The position numbers and the translations under genes were made by a program. From an uncultured Hungatella sp. (GTDB lineage: Bacteria > Bacillota > Clostridia > Lachnospirales > Lachnospiraceae): a stretch of DNA of 12,320 bases. The stretch lies in NCBI GenBank assembly GCA_910586845.1, contig CAJUJV010000019.1, forward strand, positions 1 through 12,320. The letters are read 5' to 3'. Shown in pieces: positions 5,680 to 12,320 of the stretch; the first letter of the stretch is position 1, and the number at the start of each line of letters is the position of its first letter. The notes beneath the pieces are model-generated. The model searched no databases and was not told the origin of the DNA. It saw only the letters and a program-made list of their open reading frames with translations.

Positions 5680-6981
5680 ATGAACAGAGTGTTTTATCAT
5701 GTCTGGTGGCTTCTGGTCAATGAGATCGTCTGTTATCTGGCCTTTGACTTTCTTCTGGAGGTTACGGGGAGAAAGGAGGGCAGAAGGTATCTTCCGGCAT
5801 GGCTGGGTGTGAATGCGCTGATGATCACGGCAGCGCTCTGTGTCCGGCTGCCGGGACTGTTTCTGGCGGATGTGGTGCTTCTTGCCCTGTTTGCCAGACG
5901 GTTTCTGAAGCTGGCATGGGAGGAGTTTCTGGCTCCTCTGACTATCCTGTTTACCTTCTATGTTTTTATGGAAGGCTTCTCGGCGGTTATAATGTCCTGG
6001 ATCTCAACAAATATGAGCTCGCCTCTGTACGGGCAGGCGGTTCAGGTGCTGGTCTCCCTGCTGCTGGACGGTCTTTATTTTCTGTGGCTGCGGATCGTCC
6101 GAAAAAGATATCTGTCCAGCCTGCACAGATCCGTCTCATCTTACCTGTATATTCTTTTACTGCCCTGCGGGATCATGGCCTGGTCTGTCCGATACGGTCT
6201 GAAGCTGGACAGCCCCTTTTTTGAGGAGTATCTGTCCGCTTCCGGAGCCGGTCTGCGGATCTCTGCTTTTTTCCTGATGACGGCAGGGGTCCTGATGGTT
6301 TTCATGATGATCCAGGTTTTCAGCAGGATCATTGCCATGACGGATCAGGAGCGCCGGGGGGCTCTTCTGAAAGTCCGGCTGGAGGAACAGAAAATTTATA
6401 TTGAGGAGGCCAGAAAACGGAATGAACAGTTTGCGTCTTTTCAGCATGACATCGACAATCATCTGCTGGTGTTGTCCGGACTGATCCGTGAGAAACATTA
6501 CGAGAAGGCCGGCGAATACATCGACAGGCTCCGGGCCGGCAGCGAGGTCCTGTCCTTTCCCGTATCCACAGGCAATGAAGTGCTGGATACTCTTCTGAGA
6601 GAGAAAGGGGGATATGCCAGAGGAAACGGTATTGAAGTGGCCTGCAGGGTGCGGATTCCCGAAGAGTTTCCGGCAGACGATATGGATTTGTGTATCCTGT
6701 TTGCCAATATGATGGATAATGCGGTGAGAGGCTGTATGGAGAGCGGTCAGGAGAAACCGTTTCTCACCATCTGTACCAGGAGAAGATCCCGGTTTCTGGT
6801 GATCGAAGAGGTTAATTCTGCCGCGCCGGGTCAGTCTGTGACCATGGGAACGGGACTGAACAATATCCGGGATATTGCGGAAAAATATGAGGGAACCATG
6901 GAACTGGAAAAAGGCGGAGGTACTTTCCGCATCAGTGTACTGCTTTGTTCCAAAAAGACGGAAAAACCGTCTGCGAAGTGA
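5680..6981 (+). CDS. GHKL sensor histidine kinase, AgrC-like
   Basis: The product is a 433-residue membrane kinase of the AgrC/VirS-like group. The N-terminal half (about 1-225) holds roughly six hydrophobic helices. A coiled linker (about 228-250, rich in Glu, Arg, Lys) follows. The phosphoacceptor region FQHDIDNHLLVLSGLI has His256, followed by HYEKAGEYIDRL typical of this group. The ATPase has an N box FANMMDNAV with Asp346 and Asn347 and a G box GTGLNNIRDIAEKYEG. Members pair with LytTR regulators and often sense secreted peptides. The adjacent partner is broken (5118-5677), so phosphotransfer may reach a receiver without DNA-binding output, or another regulator. GGGGAGGAG (5661-5669) supplies the ribosome site for ATG 5680. 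No clear terminator follows the stop. Confidence 0.9.
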   Translation: MNRVFYHVWWLLVNEIVCYLAFDFLLEVTGRKEGRRYLPAWLGVNALMITAALCVRLPGLFLADVVLLALFARRFLKLAWEEFLAPLTILFTFYVFMEGFSAVIMSWISTNMSSPLYGQAVQVLVSLLLDGLYFLWLRIVRKRYLSSLHRSVSSYLYILLLPCGIMAWSVRYGLKLDSPFFEEYLSASGAGLRISAFFLMTAGVLMVFMMIQVFSRIIAMTDQERRGALLKVRLEEQKIYIEEARKRNEQFASFQHDIDNHLLVLSGLIREKHYEKAGEYIDRLRAGSEVLSFPVSTGNEVLDTLLREKGGYARGNGIEVACRVRIPEEFPADDMDLCILFANMMDNAVRGCMESGQEKPFLTICTRRRSRFLVIEEVNSAAPGQSVTMGTGLNNIRDIAEKYEGTMELEKGGGTFRISVLLCSKKTEKPSAK

Positions 6982-7046
6982 GGAGAACCGTTGGCGCAGA
7001 AGGCCTATGCCGGGAGAAAGAGCCTCCGATAATAGGCATAAGACCT

Positions 7047-7062
7047 TCAGGACAGTTCCTGA
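7047..7062 (+). repeat. Small hairpin just before a ribosome site
   Basis: TCAGGA-CAGT-TCCTGA is a perfect 6-bp stem with a 4-base loop ending 4 bases before AAGGAGG (7067-7073). It could influence translation of the 115-residue protein. A stem this short can arise by chance. Confidence 0.3.
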
Positions 7063-7080
7063 TAAAAAGGAGGTACCAAA

Positions 7081-7428
7081 ATGTCAATGGCCATCAGACC
7101 GGGTTATGTGAACCCCTTAACTACTATGAAAGAACATGTCCGGAACAGGAATCCGGAGAAGCCGGCAGCCGGAGCGCGGGAAGGAGAAAAGGATCAGGTG
7201 CAGAAGCTTCAGATCGAACAGCAGCAGCTTCTGACCGGGATGCTTCTCCTGAAGTCTTCGGGATCGGACAGCGGCGTAAATTCCGAAGAACAGCTGGAGA
7301 AGATGGAGACCAGACTTGCACAGGCGTCTCATGATCTGAGGAGAGCCAGAATGGATACTTATGAGAAAGGAAATGAGGACAGGGAATCCCCGGGGATCTA
7401 TCGCGTAAAAGAAGGCAGAAGATTCTGA
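7081..7428 (+). CDS. Small coiled-coil protein, possibly FlxA-like
   Basis: ATG 7081 has a near-ideal ribosome site, AAGGAGG (7067-7073), 7 bases upstream, so this 115-residue frame is very likely a real gene. The N-terminus (1-35) is polar and Pro/Gly containing. Residues about 38-55 (DQVQKLQIEQQQLLTGMLLL) and 68-90 (EEQLEKMETRLAQASHDLRRA) have heptad-like spacing of Leu/Met and look like a helical hairpin. There is no signal peptide or membrane segment. The pattern resembles the small FlxA-like coiled-coil proteins of Lachnospiraceae, but I cannot confirm that family and no flagellar genes are present. It is 99 bases after the kinase stop and upstream of a separate promoter region, so it is probably a single-gene unit. 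Confidence 0.7.
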   Translation: MSMAIRPGYVNPLTTMKEHVRNRNPEKPAAGAREGEKDQVQKLQIEQQQLLTGMLLLKSSGSDSGVNSEEQLEKMETRLAQASHDLRRARMDTYEKGNEDRESPGIYRVKEGRRF

Positions 7429-7466
7429 ATCTGAAAAACTGAGAGAAAAGGACGTCCTGAAGGTCG

Positions 7467-7487
7467 CGGATTAATTTTCCGGTTTTT
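7467..7487 (+). terminator. Weak possible terminator after the coiled-coil gene
   Basis: CGGA (7467-7470) can pair with TCCG (7478-7481), followed by GTTTTT. The stem is only four pairs, so termination here is doubtful. No better candidate lies between 7429 and 7550. Confidence 0.25.
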
Positions 7488-7555
7488 CCAGCCGATATTA
7501 TGGACAGGATCAATAACGGCCCAATGCAGCAGTGATCTGCCAGAAGTGCGATACA

Positions 7556-7590
7556 GTGACAAATGTCACCTGGAAAATGACGGCTGACAT
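7556..7590 (+). promoter_or_regulatory. Tandem dyad sites, candidate activator binding region
   Basis: GTGACAAATGTCAC (7556-7569) is a 14-base dyad with 6-bp arms. A weaker relative, ATGACGGCTGACAT (7577-7590), starts exactly 21 bases later and shares 8 of 14 positions. Two helical turns of spacing put both on one DNA face. Relative to the TATAAT at 7615 they centre near -64 and -43, typical for an activator. The first site also fits GTGA-N6-TCAC, the core of Crp/Fnr-type sites. The NarL-type regulator encoded at the end of this operon is the other obvious candidate to bind. The binder is an inference. Confidence 0.45.
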
Positions 7591-7614
7591 CTACCGCAAG
7601 AATCCTCTGATGTG

Positions 7615-7620
7615 TATAAT
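7615..7620 (+). promoter_or_regulatory. TATAAT -10 box of the membrane protein-kinase-regulator operon
   Basis: A perfect TATAAT lies 32 bases before the chosen start ATG 7653. The sequence 17 bases upstream (TACCGC, 7592-7597) is no -35 element, which fits a promoter that needs an activator. Confidence 0.6.
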
Positions 7621-7652
7621 AGAGACATCACAACAGGGAAAGGGGAATGAAC

Positions 7653-10094
7653 ATGGAATGGCTCTTGATTCTGTTTATATGGCTGATAGCTCCTTTTGCG
7701 GAGCTGGGAATCATTATCTGGTTAGCAGTAGAAAACAATCGATACAAAGACCGGATCCGGGAACTGACTCTGAACAGGAGACAGTCGGCGCCGGCAGGAC
7801 AATGGCCGGATCCGGATGCAGGGAAGCGGACAGAGACGCTGACGACTGCAGAGGCAGCAGGGTCGTACACGAAAGAGTCTGATGAGACAGAGACGCTGAC
7901 GGCTGCGGAGGCATCGGAGTCGGGCGCGGAAGAGTCGAGTGAGGCAGAGACGCTGACGGCTGTGGAGGCATCGGAGTCGAGCGCGGAAGAGTCGAGCAAG
8001 GCAGAGACGCTGACGGCTGCGGAGGCATCGGAGTTGAGCGCGGAAGAGTCGAGTGAGACAGAGACGCTTACAACGGCAGCCGATCCGGAGCCAAACCGGC
8101 AGGAAGGCTGGACCGCCATGGATGAGCCTCATCCGGAAAAGGCTGTGCCCTACAGGCCAGCTCCCCGGTTCCAGGAGCCGCCTCTGTATAAGCCCCGGCC
8201 GGCCTTAAAGGCGGAGAAGAACATCGGAAACGGTCTGGGAACTGCCGCACTGATCATCGGCGTCATCTTCGTCGTGCTGGCAGGGCTGATCTTTGCCACC
8301 ACCACCTGGCGTGTGCTTCCCGATGTGTCCAGGGCTTTTCTGGTCATGGCCTGTGCAGGACTGTTTTTCGGAGCCAGCTTTCTGGCCGACAGGCAGTTCC
8401 ATATCCATAAGACCGGCAATGCGTTCTATATTCTCGGAAGTACCTTTTTGTTTCTGTCCGTGCTGGCGGCGGCCTATTTCCGGCTTCTCGGGCCGGAGTT
8501 TATCCTGGTGGGAAGAAACAGGTGGAAAGTTTTGTGGGTCGGAAGTCTTGTGATGGAAGCTTCCTTTTTCGCAGGGATCAGGCGGTTTAACGACAGGATC
8601 TACACCCATGCTACCCTGTGGGGAATGAGTGTTTCCCTGTTCTTTATGAGCCAGGCCCTGAATATACGATGGGACGGGTTCGTGTCCATTATGATGATCT
8701 ATGCGGTTGTTCTCGTGGCTGTAAGAGAGTATCTGGAGGGTCAGACCGGTCATGAGGACGGCAGAGAAGAAAAAGGAGTCAGAGAACTCCTGGCAGAAGG
8801 CTTTCGGTCTTTTGTGCCTGTCCATTTCTGGTTTTTCGGCATCATCACCATGATCCGGGGCTTCTCTGCCGTGGGACGCATGGCGGCAGAAGGGTCCATG
8901 GGAGTTTACAGCCGGTTTCTTGACAGATTCTTTCTCTTTCGCTTTACCTGGTTCGGCCTGGCTGCGCTGGCGGCTCTTGTGTTCGGTATCTTTGTTCTGA
9001 ACAGACAGAACAGGGAAGACTCCTACGCAGGCCTGCTGAAAGCGGCGGCGGCGGAAACGATCTTTTACGGAGCAAGCTGTCTGACGGGAGCCTTTGTCTA
9101 TCGGATGCTGGCCATCAATCTGGCGCTGCTGCTGATCTGCATGATCCGGGTGATCCGCCGGAAAGAATCCTCTCTTTTCTGGGATGTCTGCGGCTGCGCG
9201 GCCCTTCTTGTCACGGTTATGGGATTCTACGGAGGCGGAGAGGGGAGAGCGGAGGGACTGTTCTGGTGTCTCATGGCTTTTGCAGGATATTATGTATATT
9301 TTTATCTCGGAGACCGACAGTGGCCCCACCTCTTTGCCGCAGTCAGTATGCTGCCCATGCCTTTCATCGCCCGGTCTCACCTGGACCTGACCTTTGACCA
9401 GCTGGGCTGGGGAGTGGCGGCGGTGCTTGTGGCTTCCGGTGCTCTGGCGCGGTACGTTCATCCCATTGTCGAGAAGGACGAGAGAGTCCAGGGCGGCTGG
9501 CGGGTGGACTGGTTTCAGGTACTGTCTATCTTTGTGATCCTGCTTATGGCTGCCGGGGGAGATGACAGATGGTGGTTTGCCTATGTTCTGCTGGGAGCCG
9601 TCTCCGTTCTTCAGTATACGGAGGCAGAGCCCTTAAAGAAAACGGCCTTTTCCGTCTCAGCCTGTCTCCTGGCAACAGCGTTCTGGGGTCAGCCTTTTGT
9701 CACATGGCCTCCCGTCATAAGCCTGGAGCTTAGGCTGCTGCCGGCGGCCTGGCTGATCTGGACCGCGGGAAAGATCTGGGGGAAGAATCCCTGGCTTCGT
9801 GTGATGCAGAATCTGGGCTATGGCATCTGCCTCTTTCTCCTGTGCCGCGACGTATTTTTGCTGGGACAGGTGGCGGACGCACTGATAATGGAAGCTCTCT
9901 GTCTGGCTATATTCCTGTGGGCTCAGGTGAAGAAGGATGTGCCGTGGGCGCGGGTCTCCGGAGCCCTGATCCTTCTGATCGTGGTGTTCCTGACCAGGAG
10001 CTTCTGGCTGAGCATCTCCTGGTGGGTGTATCTGCTGGCAGCAGGAATCCTTCTCATCCTGTTTGCTGCCACAGTCGAGAAAAAGAGGCGGTAA
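7653..10094 (+). CDS. Large polytopic membrane protein with acidic tandem repeats (DUF2157-like)
   Basis: An 813-residue protein. I choose ATG 7653 over ATG 7647 because GGAAAGGGG (7637-7645) sits 7 bases before it and only 1 base before the other. Residues 1-25 form one membrane helix. A long acidic segment follows, with a 19-residue repeat (ETLTAAEASESxAEESSxA) in four full copies and a partial fifth at about 60-140, then a Pro-rich stretch to about 190. From NGLGTAALIIGVIFVVLAGLIFA onward it is almost entirely hydrophobic helices, roughly twenty or more, ending in KKRR. The first helix pair and its TTTWRVLPDVSRA connection recall DUF2157-type membrane proteins. No catalytic motif or transporter signature is recognised. 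The kinase gene follows after 12 bases, so this may be the sensor partner or target of that system. The repeats predict length variation between strains. Confidence 0.8.
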   Translation: MEWLLILFIWLIAPFAELGIIIWLAVENNRYKDRIRELTLNRRQSAPAGQWPDPDAGKRTETLTTAEAAGSYTKESDETETLTAAEASESGAEESSEAETLTAVEASESSAEESSKAETLTAAEASELSAEESSETETLTTAADPEPNRQEGWTAMDEPHPEKAVPYRPAPRFQEPPLYKPRPALKAEKNIGNGLGTAALIIGVIFVVLAGLIFATTTWRVLPDVSRAFLVMACAGLFFGASFLADRQFHIHKTGNAFYILGSTFLFLSVLAAAYFRLLGPEFILVGRNRWKVLWVGSLVMEASFFAGIRRFNDRIYTHATLWGMSVSLFFMSQALNIRWDGFVSIMMIYAVVLVAVREYLEGQTGHEDGREEKGVRELLAEGFRSFVPVHFWFFGIITMIRGFSAVGRMAAEGSMGVYSRFLDRFFLFRFTWFGLAALAALVFGIFVLNRQNREDSYAGLLKAAAAETIFYGASCLTGAFVYRMLAINLALLLICMIRVIRRKESSLFWDVCGCAALLVTVMGFYGGGEGRAEGLFWCLMAFAGYYVYFYLGDRQWPHLFAAVSMLPMPFIARSHLDLTFDQLGWGVAAVLVASGALARYVHPIVEKDERVQGGWRVDWFQVLSIFVILLMAAGGDDRWWFAYVLLGAVSVLQYTEAEPLKKTAFSVSACLLATAFWGQPFVTWPPVISLELRLLPAAWLIWTAGKIWGKNPWLRVMQNLGYGICLFLLCRDVFLLGQVADALIMEALCLAIFLWAQVKKDVPWARVSGALILLIVVFLTRSFWLSISWWVYLLAAGILLILFAATVEKKRR
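7831..8075 (+). repeat. 57-bp in-frame tandem repeat, four copies plus part of a fifth
   Basis: The motif CAGAGACGCT starts at 7831, 7888, 7945, 8002 and 8059, each exactly 57 bases apart. Each unit encodes 19 residues, rich in Glu, Ser, Ala and Thr. Copies two to four are nearly identical in DNA sequence, while the first and the partial fifth have diverged. The period is a multiple of three, so copy-number changes keep the frame. Confidence 0.95.
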
Positions 10095-10106
10095 AAAGGA
10101 GGAGCC

Positions 10107-11732
10107 ATGACAGAGATCTTACTGCATCTGTCTTATCTTGCAGCCATAGGATTCTGCTGCTGCACTCTGGGATGGCTCTGGCTGCAGGCGGACAAAAACC
10201 CTGTCACCAGAGCCCTGGCAGTCTGCCAGATACTGATCATCATCTGGTGTCTGCCTCAGCTGTTTCTGGTATTTTCCGGGAGCAGGGAAATGAAATATGT
10301 GCTCTACGGCATCTCTTATGTGGGGATCAGCTTCATCGGGCCGGCGTGGCTTCAGTTCTCCTTTCTCTACTGCGGCCGGCGGATCCCCTCCCGGATCCGT
10401 CTTGCTCTGGCCGGTCTGTCTCTGTTTGATTACGCCATGTTCTGGACCAATGGTCTGCACCATCTGTTTTATCTTCAGTTTGATCTTGAAAAAGTGGTCT
10501 ATGGTCCTGTATTCTACTTTCATATGGTCTGCACCTATATCTGCGTGGTGACGGGCATGGCTGCCCTGTTTCTGAGCCTTGGCAGAAAGAAGGCCGCCCC
10601 GATGGCGGTGATGATCCTGGCGGCAGCCATTCCCCTGGGCTTTAATCTTCTCTACCTGTCGGGAACGGTGAAGACAGGATTTGATCTGACGCCTCCGGTG
10701 TTCGCCCTGTCCGGATTCCTGCTTCTGGTGGCTGTCTTCCGCTATGATTTTCTGGATGTCAATGTTGCCGCCTCCCGCCGGATCTTTGAGTCCATGGCCG
10801 AAGGAGTGGTGATCTTAAGCAGGCGGGGAACCGTGGCCTACTGCAACCATCCGGCGGCTGCCTGGCTTAAGACAAAGCCGGGAGACGGGTATGAGGTTCT
10901 GCAGGAAAAGATAGAACTCATGAAAAAGGCATCTCCAGGGGACAGGATCCAGCTGAAACAGTATACGCTCCATGACAGAAAGGGGACAAAAACAGGCTGG
11001 ATCTTTCTCCTGACCGATATGGGAGAATACTATGAGCGTCTGCGGCAGAGCCGGGAACTGGCCGTGTCGGAACAGAGGCTGGCCATCGAGCAGGAGAGAA
11101 ACAGGATCGCCCAGGAGGTCCATGATACCACGGGACATACGCTGACCATGATCAATTCTCTTCTGAAACTGATCCGGATCCGGAGACAGGCGGGGGAGAG
11201 GCAGGAAGGAGAAGAGGACAGGGAGACAGAGGAGTATCTGCGGCAGGCCCAGGAGCTGGCAGCCGGAGGGATCCGGGAGCTGCGCTGGTCCATCAGCCAC
11301 CTGCGGCAAGGCAGTGCCTGCGGGCTGGTGACAGAGGGAGTGTATCAGCTGGCAGCCGGTGTCCGTGAACTGGAGGTGGAAGTGGAGATCCAGGGAGAGG
11401 ACGGCCCCCAATACTCCCACCTGTCTTCGGTGGTCTACCGGTGTCTCAGGGAGGCACTTACCAACTGTCTCAAATACGCCCATGCCGCCCATATGGATGT
11501 GATCGTCAAATTTGCGGGGGACAGTATCAGTGTCTACATCTTTGACAACGGGCAGGGCTGTTCTTCCATAAAAGAGAGTCATGGGCTGGCCGGCATCCGA
11601 AGGAGAGTTCAGGAGACCGGCGGCCAGGTCCGTTTTCTGTCGGCTGAGGGAGAAGGATTCCAGATCTTCATCCGGCTTCCCGTGAGAGAGCTCTCTGAAC
11701 TGTGCAGCGAAAAGGAGGGGAACAAGATATGA
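10107..11732 (+). CDS. 7TM-PAS sensor histidine kinase, NarL-partner type
   Basis: The 541-residue product has an N-terminal block of about seven membrane helices (1-215) like the 7TM region of histidine kinases (HisKA_7TM). A PAS-like domain follows from about 227 (ESMAEGVVILSRRGTVAYCN) to about 310. The dimerisation/phosphoacceptor region is of HisKA_3 type, ERNRIAQEVHDTTGHTL, with His339. The ATPase has an N box with Asn453 in REALTNCLKYAHA and a G1 box DNGQG at 480-484, then HGLAGIRRRV. HisKA_3 kinases pair with NarL/LuxR-type regulators, and such a gene overlaps this stop by ATGA. AAGGAGG (10096-10102) precedes ATG 10107 by 4 bases. The signal is unknown. The 7TM block suggests sensing in or at the membrane, perhaps with the preceding membrane protein. 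Confidence 0.9.
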   Translation: MTEILLHLSYLAAIGFCCCTLGWLWLQADKNPVTRALAVCQILIIIWCLPQLFLVFSGSREMKYVLYGISYVGISFIGPAWLQFSFLYCGRRIPSRIRLALAGLSLFDYAMFWTNGLHHLFYLQFDLEKVVYGPVFYFHMVCTYICVVTGMAALFLSLGRKKAAPMAVMILAAAIPLGFNLLYLSGTVKTGFDLTPPVFALSGFLLLVAVFRYDFLDVNVAASRRIFESMAEGVVILSRRGTVAYCNHPAAAWLKTKPGDGYEVLQEKIELMKKASPGDRIQLKQYTLHDRKGTKTGWIFLLTDMGEYYERLRQSRELAVSEQRLAIEQERNRIAQEVHDTTGHTLTMINSLLKLIRIRRQAGERQEGEEDRETEEYLRQAQELAAGGIRELRWSISHLRQGSACGLVTEGVYQLAAGVRELEVEVEIQGEDGPQYSHLSSVVYRCLREALTNCLKYAHAAHMDVIVKFAGDSISVYIFDNGQGCSSIKESHGLAGIRRRVQETGGQVRFLSAEGEGFQIFIRLPVRELSELCSEKEGNKI

Positions 11733-12320
11733 TCCGGGTGGTGATCGCAGATGATATTCAGATTCTGAGACAGGGATTAAAGGCCATCTTAAGTCAGGAT
11801 GAGGAGATTCAGGTGACGGGGCTGGCGGCAGACGGAAAAGAGGCATTTGAGTGCTGCAGGAGAGATCTTCCGGATGTGGTCCTGATGGACATGCGGATGC
11901 CGGAATTTGACGGCGCATGGGGAATCAGTGCCATAAAGAGCGAGTTCCCCCAGGTGAAGATCCTGGTACTGACCACCTTTGACGACCAGGAGACCGTGGA
12001 GGCGGCCATCGGGAGCGGAGCCGACGGATATATTCTGAAAGAGATGGAAGACGAGAAAGTGATCCGGTCCGTGAAGGCGGTCTGTGCGGGGATCCGGGTC
12101 TTCGGGGACAGTGTTTTCGAAGGGATGCGGCGTCAGATGGCGGCCACCAAATCCGGGACACAGGCCAACCCTCTGACAGAACAGCTGACGCCCCGGGAGC
12201 GGGACATCATGCGCTGTGTCGCCAGGGGGATGGATAATAAAGAGATCGCCGCCGGGCTTTTTCTGGCTGAGGGGACGGTACGGAATAACATTTCCCGTCT
12301 TCTGGATAAACTGAAATTAA
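11729..12320 (+). CDS. NarL/LuxR-type response regulator, 3' partial
   Basis: 197 codons are visible before the window ends. The typical length is about 210-220, so only the C-terminal tip is missing. The receiver has the acidic pair in IADD, phosphoacceptor Asp54 in LMDMRMPE, Thr82/Thr83 in VLTTF and Lys104 in YILKEM. The LuxR-type helix-turn-helix begins at Leu153 (LTPRERDIMRCVARGMDNKEIA) and its recognition helix is AEGTVRNNISRLLDKL. It should be phosphorylated by the 7TM kinase and act as a transcription factor. Its start overlaps the kinase stop (ATGA, 11729-11732), with AAGGAGG at 11712-11718. Autoregulation through the dyads at 7556-7590 is plausible. Confidence 0.93.
   Translation, partial: MIRVVIADDIQILRQGLKAILSQDEEIQVTGLAADGKEAFECCRRDLPDVVLMDMRMPEFDGAWGISAIKSEFPQVKILVLTTFDDQETVEAAIGSGADGYILKEMEDEKVIRSVKAVCAGIRVFGDSVFEGMRRQMAATKSGTQANPLTEQLTPRERDIMRCVARGMDNKEIAAGLFLAEGTVRNNISRLLDKLKL

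Noticed and set aside
6954..6972. AGACGG-AAAAA-CCGTCT near the end of the GHKL kinase gene as terminator
   Set aside because: The stem is six pairs with an A-only loop, lies inside the coding sequence and has no T-tract after it.
6982..7080. Possible riboswitch before the coiled-coil gene (GGGAGAAAGAGCCTCCG looks slightly like part of a GEMM-I element)
   Set aside because: The other conserved parts of a c-di-GMP-I riboswitch are missing and the stretch is only 99 bases long. Only short stems could be found.
7532..7882. 116-residue + frame across the promoter region
   Set aside because: It covers the dyads and the TATAAT box and runs out of frame into the membrane protein gene. No ribosome site is seen.
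7628..8132. Several long - strand frames with Ser/Val or Arg/Leu repeats opposite the 57-bp repeats
   Set aside because: They are complements of the tandem repeat in the membrane protein gene. A repeat of period 57 keeps all frames open, and none has a ribosome site or a natural protein pattern.
8205..9461. 418-residue - strand frame
   Set aside because: It lies wholly inside the large membrane protein gene on the other strand and has a biased His/Gln/Pro/Ser make-up typical of an antisense frame.
10815..11918. 367-residue - strand frame
   Set aside because: It is antisense to the intact 7TM kinase and the regulator, whose motifs are complete.

Overview
The window reads as chromosomal DNA of a Gram-positive anaerobe of the Clostridia, most likely Lachnospiraceae. 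The evidence is an LPXTG sortase-anchored surface protein, strong AGGAGG ribosome sites, an AgrC-like GHKL kinase with a LytTR regulator, and a 7TM kinase with a NarL-type regulator. Assignment is by gene style only. No rRNA, tRNA, CRISPR array or complete insertion sequence is visible.

Region 1 (1-860) is the 3' end of a cell-wall-anchored adhesin-like gene. A single in-frame TAG at 275-277 splits it inside a surface repeat domain, leaving a separate C-terminal piece with the LPKTG signal. A long hairpin follows.

Region 2 (about 940-4000) is a compact Ter-type stress module that is locally AT-richer than its surroundings. A TerD protein and a HAD phosphatase are on the + strand. They converge, across a shared hairpin, on a second TerD protein and an AIM24 protein on the - strand. 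Each pair has a good sigma-A-like promoter overlapped by a different perfect inverted repeat. The second TerD protein has an N-terminal extension and an altered acidic motif.

Region 3 (about 4000-7000) begins with a roughly 280-base non-coding stretch holding a strong 18-bp stem-loop. It continues as a tightly overlapped operon: a 34-residue ORF, an alpha/beta hydrolase starting at TTG on the small ORF's stop, a LytTR-type response regulator and a GHKL kinase. The regulator has lost most of its DNA-binding domain through an internal deletion with a frameshift. The receiver and the kinase look intact, so the system has probably lost its cognate output.

Region 4 (7000-7480) is a lone 115-residue coiled-coil protein with a strong ribosome site, flanked by 12-bp inverted repeats.

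Region 5 (7480-12320) is an operon of a large polytopic membrane protein with a variable 57-bp tandem repeat, a 7TM-PAS histidine kinase and a NarL/LuxR-type response regulator that runs off the end of the window. A dyad, GTGACAAATGTCAC, with a weaker copy exactly 21 bp downstream, sits upstream of a TATAAT box that has no good -35 element. This layout suggests an activator-dependent, possibly autoregulated promoter.
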